The notes beneath the pieces were generated by a model. The model saw nothing but the letters and a program-made list of their open reading frames with translations, made no database searches and was not told the origin of the DNA. This document shows positions 51,713-61,111 of a DNA stretch of 64,000 nt, one piece after another. Both the position numbers and the translations under genes were made by a program. Each line of letters starts with the position of its first letter. Position 1 is the first letter of the stretch. The stretch is from Dendrolimus kikuchii (Eukaryota; Arthropoda; Insecta; Lepidoptera; Lasiocampidae), in assembly GCA_019925095.2 (NCBI GenBank), contig CM034414.1, positions 722,001 through 786,000 on the forward strand, written 5' to 3'.

Positions 51713-52020
51713 TATCTGTGCAGGAACGGAGAAAGAATACAATTTCCTGCAGCCGGGCGGCCTGTCGTAAGAGGCGACAAAACAACCCACAGCCAGGTGG
51801 TAGGGCATTTGCCCGACTGGATGGCTACCACCCCTGGTCTAAAGCATGTCGCCATAATAACCTTGAGTTGTGTTTCGGCATTAGTGGCCAGGTTCCAGTC
51901 TCCAAAAGAGAGCAGCAGCGCATTTGTAGCACCTTTGGTGTTGCAAATGTCCATAGGCGATGGTAATCGCTTTCCATCAAGTGGGCCGTCTGCCTGTCTG
52001 CTGAACTCCTCCAGTAAAAA
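51713..52020 (+). mobile_element. SINE-P, full; left arm of tail-to-tail pair
   Basis: CTGTGCAGGAACGGAGAAAG to CTCCTCCAGTAAAAAAAAA. AGACA on both sides. Confidence 0.85.
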
Positions 52021-52023
52021 AAA

Positions 52024-52275
52024 AGACAGGCTTACGGCTCAACTGTTATGGAAAGTGGTTACCCTCGCCTATAGACATTAGTAACACCAAAGTTGCTATA
52101 AATGCGCTGCTGCTCTCTTAAGGGAGACTGGAACCTTGTCACTAATGCCGGAACACAACTCAAGGTTGTTACGGCGACATACTTTAGACCAGGGGTGGTA
52201 GCCATCCAGTTGGGGAAATGCCCTACCACCTGGCTGTGGGTTGTTTTGTCGCCTCTTACGGCACGCCGCCCAAAC
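52024..52275 (-). mobile_element. SINE-P without A-tail; right arm of pair
   Basis: GACAGGCTTACGGCTCAACT to CTCTTACGGCACGCCGCCC. It begins inside the tail region and directly abuts the A-tail of 51713-52020. Confidence 0.8.
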
Positions 52276-52276
52276 T

Positions 52277-52845
52277 CTCATATATATAAAACAAAGTCGT
52301 GCTAGTTACACCATTCATAACTCTAGAACGGCTGGATCAATTTTTATTTTTGTGTTTTTGGAATTGTCTTCGTCCGGAATAAGATAATACTTATTATCCT
52401 ACGATCGCACAGGTACTTGCCTATTTAAATATGATTTTCATCATTAAAAAAATACATACATACATAACTTCACGCCAGTTCCCTTGCAGGGTACGCACGA
52501 ACAACAGAGCACCATTCAGGCTTATTCTTACACACCTCACTTGCTTCTTTGACATTCGTAGCTCTTGTCATGCATATATGTATTATGTACGTATGTATGT
52601 ACTTTTGTGTGTGTTCAAGTGGATCCTGGGATGGTTTAGATTCACGATTAGACCTGGTAGGTGGCGCCGCTGAACACCTCTTTAACACTGCGACCGATTT
52701 TGATGTTTTTTTTTGTGTTTTTCAAGTAGATTCGAGAATGGTTTAGATTATAGATTAACAAATGGTCCCGGTTGACGGCGCTGCAGTCGGTTTCTTGATT
52801 TTTATTTTTTAAGGGTAAGACAACGTTTGCCGGATACAGCCGGTT
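52277..52845 (+). mobile_element. Helitron, split by LINE-B
   Basis: TCTCATATATATAAAACAAA, CTCTAGAACGGCTGGATCAA at the left; CAACGTTTGCCGGATACAGC at the right with a decayed CTAG. The right half contains two ~110-bp repeats (CAAGTGGATCCTGGGATGG / CAAGTAGATTCGAGAATGG). Confidence 0.65.
52453..52575 (-). mobile_element. LINE-B 3' end, ~120 bp
   Basis: (ACAT)n, TAACTTCACGCCAGTTCCCT to CTCTTGTCATGCA. Confidence 0.8.
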
Positions 52846-52876
52846 ATTTATTAAAATTACTTTGTTATATTACTTG

Positions 52877-53085
52877 TTTGTCGTGGAAGGCCACGACACA
52901 CCTTCCATGATCAAATTGATCGTGTACTAGCAGAAGGTGATGTCAGGAGCCTTAAGAACAGACGAGCGTGCATGACAAGAGTTATGAATGTCAAAGAAGC
53001 AAGTGAGGTGTGTAAGAATAAGCCTAAATGGCGCTCTGTTGTTCATGCCTACCCCGCAAGGGAACTGGCGTGAAGTTATATATGT
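52877..53085 (+). mobile_element. LINE-B 3' end
   Basis: CGTGGAAGGCCACGACACAC to GGCGTGAAGTTATATATG. Head-to-head with 52453-52575. Confidence 0.85.
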
Positions 53086-53124
53086 TCAAAATACATTATA
53101 ACAACGAATACATAATATTAATGA

Positions 53125-53340
53125 AGTAAAGATAAGTTGCTGGGGAGTTTGCTGCGCCGCTTCTTCTCCTTTAGCAGTAACTAAAATTCCTTTGAAAGCG
53201 GTGGCAGACTCATGACTTTCAATCTCAAGTATCTTGAGACTCAACTATGTAAGATTTCATTTTGAAATAAAGATATTCATTTTCATTACCATCAGGTGGG
53301 TCGTCAGCTTGCTGTACTCTTTGTAATAAAAGAAACTCGA
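53125..53340 (+). repeat. LINE-A-like and SINE-P-like 3' ends
   Basis: 53130-53280: GTTGCTGGGGAGTTTGCTGC, CGCTTCTTCTCC, ending ATTCATTTTCATT. 53283-53340: CATCAGGTGGGTCGTCAGCT, TGTAATAAAAG. Confidence 0.5.
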
Positions 53341-53507
53341 TATATCTTCCTACATCGCTAGTCATTGCTTATGGATGGTGTTTTTTATCAAACTTCTGTG
53401 GGTAGAGGAAGTTATTACAAATCAACTCTTATGAATGGCTTTTCCGCAAACTCATACAATGAATAACATTGTTATGATCATCAAATTAATTTATTTAATT
53501 TTAATTT

Positions 53508-53815
53508 TATTGCAGGAGATCAGCAGACAGGCAGACGGCCCACTTGATGGAAAGCGGTTACCATCGCATATGGACATTTACAACACCAAAGTTGCTACAA
53601 ATGCGCGGCTGCTCTCTTAAAGGAGACTGGAACCTGGTCACTAATGCCGGAACACAACTCAAGGTTGTTATGGCGACATACTTTAGACCAGGGGTGGCAG
53701 CCATCCAGTCAGGCAAATGCCCTACCACCTGGCTGTGGGTTGTTAAGTCGCCTCTTACGACAGGCCGCCCGGCCGCAGGATACTGTATCCTTTCTCCGTT
53801 CCTGCACGGCTAGAT
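53508..53815 (-). mobile_element. SINE-P, full length
   Basis: TTTTATTGCAGGAGATCAGC to CGTTCCTGCACGGCTAG. Confidence 0.85.
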
Positions 53816-54510
53816 ACCTACCGTACATTCGCCTTAGAGACCAAATGTTTAGTAAATTCGCTATGTCCGGCTACTACAAAAACATCCTCCCCCTTTTCGG
53901 GTTAGACAACGACCCACTACTTGGCTTGGCTTTGGGTTGAATAATAAACTTGAATATTCATGAATACTTAACATTGGTTGTTTTCGCGTCCTATTTTAGT
54001 CATTACCCTTGATATTTGAATTTCTTGGAATCTACTCTATAACTCGTAATACAACTGCAGTGAGTCATTTTGTGTACAAGGTTACAAATGAGTGTTTTAC
54101 AAACAACAATATTAAACTATACTTGATTTTTTCTTGCGAAATAAGTTTTTCAATAAAATTTTAGTTGCCTTGTGCGTTTAGTTGGAAATACTGGTTTGTG
54201 TATAATATGTAGGTAATTAGTGAAGGGTGAGCCTCGATAGGCTGGAGGAGCGAGATGGAATGCTCCTCCGTCTTAAAGGAAGATCTTCCAGCGAGGCTAA
54301 TGTTATTCCTCGCAGGCCTAGGCCCCTCTGTTATAGTTGAAATTGTGTATATATTCTTTGTATGTTTCGGGAAACGTTTGTGACATCAATTATTGCACAG
54401 CGCCATCTATTAGCTTGTAAGTGTTCCACTACATTAGTGAAAAATAAGTAAATAAATGTTCCATTGTGTAACATACATATGATACATGTGTAGGATGGTG
54501 GTGGCGTAGC
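53816..54510. other. Mostly unique; no gene seen
   Basis: 54225-54325 (GCCTCGATAGGCTGGAGGAG, CGCAGGCCTAGGCCCCTCTG) is GC-richer and resembles LINE 3' UTRs, unassigned. Confidence 0.35.
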
Positions 54511-54830
54511 ATTTTTTTATTATTATTGCAGGAGTTCAGCAGACAGGCAGACGGCCCACTTGATGGAAAGCGGTTACCACCGCCTATGGACATTTGCAAC
54601 ACCAAAGGTGCTACAAATGCGCTGTTGCTCTCTTAAGTGAGTCTGCAACCTGGTCATTAATGCCGGAACACAATTCAAAGTTGTTATGGCGGCATGCTCT
54701 AGACCAGGGGTGGTAGCCATCCAGTCGGGCAAATACCCTACCACCTGGCTGTGGGTGGTTTTGTCGCCTCTTACGACAGGCCGCCAGGCCGCAGGAAATT
54801 GTATTCTTTCTCCGTTTCTGCACGGATAAC
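54511..54830 (-). mobile_element. SINE-P, full length
   Basis: TTATTATTATTGCAGGAGTT to CGTTTCTGCACGGATAAC. Confidence 0.85.
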
Positions 54831-54977
54831 TAGTTGATAGATGGATTGTCAGACGAGCATTGTAATATTTCTTTATTTTATTGTTTTAATTAATATACGA
54901 GTTTGAAGATTTATAAATCATTTATTTAATATCCTACACATATTAAATTCCTACAAAACTAAGCTCATTATTACATA

Positions 54978-55262
54978 CTTGCGGCCGGGCGGCCTGTCCT
55001 AAGAGGCGACAAAACAACCCACAGCCAGGTGGTGGGGCATTTACCCGACTGGATGGCTACCACCCCTGGTCTAGAATATGTCGCCATAACAACCTTAAGT
55101 TGTGTTCCGGCATTAGTGACCAGGTTCCAGTCTCCCTTAAGTGAGCAGCAGCGCATTTGTAGCACCTTCGGTGTTGCAAATGTCCATAGGCGATGGTAAC
55201 CGCTTTCCATCAAGTGGGCCATCTGCCGGTCTGCGGAACTCCTGCAATAAAAAATAAAAAAA
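54978..55262 (+). mobile_element. SINE-P, nearly full
   Basis: CTTGCGGCCGGGCGGCCTGT to CTCCTGCAATAAAAAATAAA. Head-to-head with 54511-54830 across ~150 bp. Confidence 0.85.
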
Positions 55263-55520
55263 ACTTCACAAGACATTTATGTTATATATGCTGTATTTGC
55301 AAATATAGTGTGAAGCTGTACACCTAATTAATGACCGTATACTAAAATTATGTTAAAATCTATATTCACTTTTGCAAACGAGATAAAAATAACTTCATTC
55401 ATATACAAAGAATAGTTTCCAAGAAACTAACTGCGGCACAGACACAGATATGACTAATAATAAATTAATTTTTCCCAATATTACCGCAGAACCTTAAAGA
55501 ATTCACTAAAAATACTTACA

Positions 55521-55759
55521 TACATAACTTCACGCCAGTTCCCTTGCGGGGTAGGCACGAACAACAGAGCGCCATTTAGGCCCATTCTTACACACCTCAC
55601 TTGCTTCTTTGACATTCATAACTCTTGTCATGCACACTCGTCTGTTCTTAAGGCTCCTGACATCACCCTCCGCTAGTACACGATCAATTTGATCATGGAA
55701 GGTGTGTCGTGGCCTTCCACGACTTCTGCATCCATCCACTTTTGCAATACAACACTAAC
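55521..55759 (-). mobile_element. LINE-B 3' end, 10-bp TSD
   Basis: AATACTTACA at 55511-55520 and 55760-55769. LINE homology ends at about 55747; 12 extra bases precede the right TSD. Confidence 0.9.
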
Positions 55760-55769
55760 AATACTTACA

Positions 55770-56269
55770 AAGAAAAATCTCAAACCGATGACGTAACGGA
55801 ACACAGACTTAACCAAACATAATTTTAACGCATAATTGTTACCACCCAGTTACTGCCAATACCAACATTCCTCGGTTAATGAGGGTTAATATACTGGCCA
55901 AACATTGAACCAATGTTGGAATGAACAGTTCCCGATAGGGTTGCCAAATTTGTAACAATTAATGAATTGGAAATAATTTACCAAATCAAGTGAGAAAAAC
56001 ATTTTTCTTTAACTGATACTATACCATCAGCAGCTTACAGACGCTGTTCAGCATCCAGATGTTTAGTTTATATAACAACAATATTTTAAACATGAAGATA
56101 GAAATACTGGGATATTCAATGAATACTAATTATAAGATTTTATTATATATAGGTATAGTATCTAATTATAAATAAACTAAATTATAAATAAATTAAACTA
56201 TACAATAAATTAAACTAAAAATAAACTATATATACAAACTAAAATTAAAGTATAAAATCTAGTTCTAGA
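55770..56269. other. No gene seen
   Basis: AT-rich; 56150-56260 is a simple-sequence-like run of AACTAAATTATAAATAAA variants. Confidence 0.4.
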
Positions 56270-56274
56270 CCGCT

Positions 56275-56400
56275 CTCAGTCGGAAACGTGCCCAAAAGAC
56301 TGGCCACATTGCCTCTCTGAATGGCAATGCTGATGCGCTGTGCGAGGTAAAAACCAGTCTTTTGGTCACGTGAGAAACTTTATATAACTAATTTTAAAAT
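56275..56400 (-). pseudogene. LINE-C extreme C-terminus
   Basis: The minus strand reads FSRDQKTGFYLAQRISIAIQ, RGNVASLLGTFPTESGLEL and a stop. Open in this short stretch. Confidence 0.75.
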
Positions 56401-56457
56401 AAATTTATAAAAATAGAATAGGATATAAGACACTTTATTGTTCACCAAATAATCAAT

Positions 56458-56665
56458 TACATACATACATAACTTCACGCCAGTTCCCTTGCGGGGTAGG
56501 CACGAACAACAGAGCGCCATTCAGGCTTATTCTTACACGCCTCACTTGCTTCTTTGACATTCATAGCTCTTGTCATGCACGCTCGTCTGTTCTTAAGGCT
56601 CCTGACATCACCTTCTGCTAGTACACGATCAATTTGATCATGGAAGGTGTGTCGTGGCCTTCCAC
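56458..56665 (-). mobile_element. LINE-B 3' end
   Basis: (ACAT)n to GTGGCCTTCCACG. The 268-codon minus frame that runs through here continues into antisense LTR and is a chance fusion. Confidence 0.85.
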
Positions 56666-56695
56666 GGTCCGTAAATATTAAATGACTCTTAATAA

Positions 56696-57120
56696 TGTTA
56701 CATACCGATAAAGAACGCACACCTGCATGTCGTAAAACGACGTTTATGGCCTTCTTTGATTTAGGAATTCTTTTGTATACTTTGTGTTTAGAATTTTTAA
56801 TCCAGAAAAACATGCTATTGTTATTGAACTTGTTTATGGCCGTCGAAGCTTGCCAGGTGTGCGGGATTAACTCGGCTACGCGATCCTTTGTTCGATTATA
56901 CAGTTTAGTATAAAACGATACGAGTACGACGTGTGTAGTACTTTCGATTAGCGAGCTAGTGACGGACTTTGCGCGTGTTGAATTGCATTGAATCGTGCAG
57001 TGTGAACTGGTTGCATCCAGTTTTATTTGAACCTGTTTTATACGTGTTTGTACAGTTCTAATAAAATCTATATTAATTCCAACGGCATTTACTTTAATTC
57101 GAGTCCTGTAGCTCGTAACA
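56696..57120 (+). mobile_element. Solo LTR, 425 bp
   Basis: TGTTACATACCGATAAAGAA to GTAGCTCGTAACA. Flanks ATAA and ATAT are an imperfect TSD. Confidence 0.8.
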
Positions 57121-57544
57121 ATATTTTTTGACACCATATCGCTGTGAAATCGACGCCCTAAAAAATCTGCAGCCCTACAACTTCCCAATCGTACGCTGGA
57201 AGCACGCCAGAGCGATGAACTCATTCTAATAAGCAATATCGTATAGGCATATAAGTACACTGCGATATGATGTACCGACAACTGCCTTCGATTTGATATA
57301 AATTATCGTAAATTTGTTGGTTGGGTTTAAATATCAAGAAGTCACGTCTTTTCATTGTGCAGAATATGAGCATACCACCAGTGCCTTTTTATGAGTAAAG
57401 AGTAATATCGCGCAAAATTGAGTTATGAAGATTTAGTTAGTACTATTTGGAGTCTACTCCCTAAGAATCGGTTTTCTTGGATATTTTATGAGGAGTGAAG
57501 TTAATACAAGCGTTAACTCAAAATCATAGTTTTAAATTTTTTAT
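57121..57544. other. No gene seen
   Basis: AT-rich, apparently single-copy. Confidence 0.35.
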
Positions 57545-57830
57545 CGCAGTAGTTCAGCAGACAGGCAGACGGTTACAATCGCCTATGGACATTTGCAACA
57601 CCAAAGGTGCTACAAATGCGCTGCTGCTGCTTAAGGGAGACTGGAACCTGGTCGATAATGCCGGAACACAACTCAAGCTTGTTATGGCGACATACTTTAG
57701 ACCAGGGGTGGTAGCCATCCAGTCGGGCAAATGCCCTACCACCTGGCTGTGGGTTGTTTTGTCGCCTCTTACGACAGGCCGCCCGGCCTCAGGAAATTGT
57801 ATTCTTTCTCCGTTCTTGCACGTTACTTCT
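57545..57830 (-). mobile_element. SINE-P, nearly full
   Basis: CGCAGTAGTTCAGCAGACAG to CTCCGTTCTTGCACG. It lacks the poly-T and ~20 bp (GCCCACTTGATGGAAAGCG). Confidence 0.85.
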
Positions 57831-57983
57831 TTATTATACAACTAGGATATGCCCGCCACTTCGTCCACGCTTGACTTAGATTCCCGGGGCACAAAGTAAC
57901 GTAGCATTTAAACAAGAATGTAAGCTATCGTTTAAGCGAGATCTGTGTCAGTATAAGCTAATTTGTATGCACCCGAACAACTA

Positions 57984-58022
57984 ACACACACACAACACAC
58001 ACAACACACACACACTCACACG
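57984..58022. repeat. CA-rich microsatellite
   Basis: Interrupted (AC)n / ACACA(A) units. Confidence 0.75.
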
Positions 58023-58145
58023 CATACTCACTCTGTTACCGATTTGTATTTATTGTGTTTAAAACTACATACTAATATGAGAGGCCGCCGCTTCCCGAAA
58101 CACAGGCTTCATGCCTAGCTCGGGAGTTAGGGACTTTATAAGTTA

Positions 58146-58408
58146 CTAGCTGTGCCCGCGACGTCGTCCGCGTGGAATTTGCTTTCAAAGCCCTCCGATT
58201 TTCAAACAGTCTTCATTGGTGCTCCGCTGCTATTGGTCTTAGCGTGATGATATATAGCCTATAGCTTTCCTCGATAAATGGGCTATCCAACACTGAAAGA
58301 ATTTTTCAAATCAGACCAGTAGTTCCTGAGATTAGCGCGTTCAATCAAACAATATTAGTATATTTGGCTACAACACTAATACTTACATTTTAAATATCGC
58401 GATATTTT
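58146..58408 (-). mobile_element. Helitron, 3' part
   Basis: On the minus strand it ends GACGACGTCGCGGGCACAGCTAG|T as two adjacent blocks, with TTATCGAGGAAAGC and TTGATTGAACGCGCTAATCT further in. It stops at ATATCGCGATATTT, an internal point of the 42681 family. Confidence 0.75.
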
Positions 58409-58424
58409 TGACATTAATTTTTTT

Positions 58425-58850
58425 TTATACCCGTAGTACAGCAAACAGCCTGACGGCCCACCTGATGGAGAGCGGTTACCGTCGCCTATGCACGTTTGCA
58501 ACACCAGAGATGTTACCAACGCGCTGCCGGCCTCGAAGAAATTTATGACCACATTTTGAAGAGCTCCATATCGTAGCGCTGTCGGAAAACCTCGGCTGGG
58601 AGCTCATTCCAAATCCCTACGGTACACAAGAGAAATGTTCTACAGAACCTTTGCGTACATAAGCGAAGCGGCTCAAGGAAGTGGGCATGAACTCCCAGTC
58701 GATGGCAAGCGGTGCGATGGTAGAAAGAGGACGAAGGCACCATTCTAAACAGTTCTTCGGAACACTCCCCGTTATACAGTCGGTATAATACGCAGAGAGA
58801 AGCGAATTCTCTTCTAAGGCCAAGCGTATCTAGACCGTCCGTGAGACAGA
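58425..58850 (-). pseudogene. LINE-K C-terminus plus 3' UTR
   Basis: Minus strand: FYHRTACHRLGVHAHFLEPL, TQRFCRTFLLCTVGIWNELP, AEVFRQRYDMELFKMWS, stop; then a UTR with GGCCGGCAGCGCGTTGGTAA, GGTGTTGCAAACGTGCATAG, GCGACGGTAACCGCTCTCCA, CAGGTGGGCCGTC and TATAAAAAAAA. HRT...H...F...R...R.FLxRT...WNELP.EVFP.RYDM is a CR1/Daphne-like LINE end. The UTR is homologous to the 3' third of SINE-P. Confidence 0.75.
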
Positions 58851-59395
58851 CATTTATTCCCCAGATAAATAGTGAATTTCTCTAAAACACGTATATACCA
58901 GCTTAGGCAACTGTTCTGTAGATTGTCTAATTGTCTACTATTTCATATATATGAAGTCTGCCGCGGATGTGTTTAGACTCCACAGATCACTCATCACCGA
59001 TACACGCAGCTCTTGTTAGTGTCGTGCAAGGACAGTCTACGTTTCACTGCCACAATAAATCACAGGCCTAATGTTGAATTTATAGACCTGCACTTTCAGC
59101 TGTAGTATTAGTAACAATATGGAAATTATAATCATGATTTCAAAGTATAAATACAGTAGAGCCTCTGTAGGAAACCTACATAGACACTGGCTGTATGGAA
59201 GCCTAATTATTTTATAATAAACCCATGTGTCTAATAATATTGTCAGTTGCTATTGAACTGTTGATGTGAAATATTATCTGCTATTCAATTAATATAAAAT
59301 ATAGTCCAAGTGAAGTGCAGTTTCCATTTTATATAGATATACGCGCATACACCAGCTAAGCAATTTACAGTCTGCTGAACTATAAGTTTTAAACA
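58851..59395. other. No gene seen
   Basis: AT-rich. The bases just before 59396 end ...TTTTAAACA, compatible with (not proof of) an LTR end before a primer binding site. Confidence 0.35.
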
Positions 59396-59446
59396 TGGTC
59401 CTTCGAGCCGGATATGAACCAGCGACCTATGGATATACAGTCCACC
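59396..59446 (-). tRNA. tRNA-Tyr remnant ending in CCA, intronless, 5' third missing
   Basis: The minus strand reads GGTGGACTGTATATCCATAG, GTCGCTGGTTCATATCCG, GCTCGAAGGA and CCA. From memory this matches insect tRNA-Tyr(GTA) from the anticodon stem to the 3' end with about two differences. Nuclear tRNA-Tyr genes normally have an intron just after the anticodon and do not encode CCA; here the intron is absent and CCA present, so it derives from a mature tRNA (retrocopy or primer remnant). Not a functional gene. Confidence 0.65.
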
Positions 59447-59776
59447 TTGAAGTCGACCTTGAAGGGAGGCGCCGAAAGAGTTTTCGACTTAAGTGAATTT
59501 TGTAAGGAAACATTCGACTTGTAAAGGTTAAGATTTATTCGAATAATCGTGGTGTAAAGGTTGTAAAATCAAATATTGCTATGTTCGAGATACAGGGATC
59601 AAATTAATTTTTTCGAGTTACAAAGGGAAAATAAGTACTTAATTTGCTTATAGGACTCCCTATAAGCAAATTAAGTATTTATTCCGATTTATAACGGGTT
59701 TAGATTTCGAGCAATGGATGTTTTGGGGTTGAAGGGACGGGAACGCAATTGTTTTTGACTTATCGAGGTTCGACTG
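59438..59776. mobile_element. pogo/Tigger-like MITE, 339 bp
   Basis: TA-flanked (59436-59437, 59777-59778). Left end CAGTCCACCTTGAAGTCGAC, right end inward CAGTCGAACCTCGATAAGTC. A central hairpin has arms CTTAATTTGCTTATAGG and CCTATAAGCAAATTAAG around 59639-59677. No ORF. Confidence 0.7.
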
Positions 59777-59831
59777 TAACAGCTGTATAAAATAAAAACA
59801 TATTACAATAAAACTATAATCTAATTAAAGA

Positions 59832-60242
59832 GCATGAAAGTAGAGTAAACGCGGTCGTGATGCGAGCACTGCGCAAAATCTGCGGATTGACGCTCGCGGA
59901 CCGCGTTCGTAATACCGAAGTAAGAAAGAGAGTTGCTCTGAAAGAGAGTGTCGGGGTGAAGGTAAGGAAAGGAATGCACGATGAAAGAATGACTAAACAG
60001 ATATACAATGCAAAAGTGGATGGATGCAGAAGTCGTGGAAGGCCACGACACACCTTCCATGATCAAATTGATCGTGTACTAGCAGAAGGTGATGTCAGGA
60101 GCCTTAAGAACAGACGAGCGTGCATGACAAGAGTTATGAATGTCAAAGAAGCAAGTGAGGTGTGTAAGAATGGGCCTAAATGGCGCTCTGTTGCTCGTGC
60201 CTACCCCGCAAGGGAACTGGCGTGAAGTTATGTATGTATGTA
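59832..60242 (+). mobile_element. LINE-B, 10-bp TSD
   Basis: TAATTAAAGA at 59822-59831 and 60243-60252. Encodes MRALRKICGLTLADRVRNTE, RVALKESVGVKVRKGM then, after an in-frame deletion of LRWFGHVERM, HDERMTKQIY to the stop. Confidence 0.9.
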
Positions 60243-60252
60243 TGTAATTAAA

Positions 60253-60655
60253 GACTATGTACAAACTTCGCTACCAGAGAGAAGCGTGCACCTATAATAA
60301 AGGCTGCCTGAATTGCCCCGAGAAATGGCAATGCTAATTCACTGTGCGAAGTATAAACCAGACTTCTGGTCATATGTGACATCAATGATTTTCCTACTTT
60401 GTAGAAATTCTTCGCGGATGAACCCCACGGACATAGTGTTTCAGCAGCAAACGGCACAAACATGTATCCTCTTTCTAATGATCCATATTTGCGCTGTTTG
60501 AGGGATTCAGCTGATGAAGCAGCGTTGCCAGCCACTGAATCAGTCATTGCAAGATGTGATGGGGCCAAAGTGCCGACACATGTCGCGTCCCACACAAAGG
60601 GCCGTCCCATCTTCCAAGAAATGAGCGACATTCCATTCGGTCTCTAAAGTTTTAC
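60253..60655 (-). pseudogene. LINE-C C-terminal domain
   Basis: The minus strand reads GRPFVWDATCVGTLAPSHLA, SLKQRKYGSLERGYMFVPFA, ETLCPWGSSAKNF, then a frame change and SELALPFLGAIQ-region codons that correspond to QRISIAI. It continues, on either side of the LINE-B insertion, the same structural order as other LINE-C copies. Confidence 0.75.
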
Positions 60656-60779
60656 TTTTAGATTAAGTTTTGAATATTTCGTACTAACTCTCTCCGAGCC
60701 CAAAGTTGTTTGATTGCTACACGAATTGAGGTCAAGCCTGATGAACTGCATCGATGACACTGACACGATAATTTCGGCG

Positions 60780-60990
60780 CTGATGTAATCTGTCTGATAC
60801 AAATGTAAACATTTTGGCGGTAAATTCGAAAACGCCGTTGGAATAATCACAAAGTTTATTAGAAGTACACACACGTAATGCCATAGTTCCTACAAATATA
60901 GCCGAATACAAGAAAACCAAACCGTAAGGCAGAAAATCGTTATCACGTAAATAGCGCGACGTTCGTCGTTATGAGATACTCGCTCCGAAA
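60780..60990 (-). mobile_element. Diverged relative of the solo LTR family
   Basis: The minus strand has GGCTATATTTGTAGGAAC, TTACGTGTGTGTACTTCTAA, TAAACTTTGTGATTATTCCA and ACGGCGTTTTCGAATT, paralleling TTATATTTGTACCTG, TACGTGTTTGTATAGTTCTA, TAAACTCTATAGTAATTCCA, ACGGCATTTTAATTCG in the LTRs. Ends are not definable. Confidence 0.5.
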
Positions 60991-61111
60991 GTGCACTAGG
61001 TAACGCCTCGTTCGCAGTCAGAACACGACTGGCGCATTGACATGGCCTCCTAGCAACATACCGCCCACTGCTTCGTGAAATTGTTAAAAGGGTCAGCTTA
61101 ATGGCTTCCAA

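Noticed and set aside
56475..57281. 268-codon minus frame, the longest in the window
   Set aside because: Its C-terminal 70 codons are LINE-B; the rest is antisense solo LTR and flanking sequence. A chance fusion.
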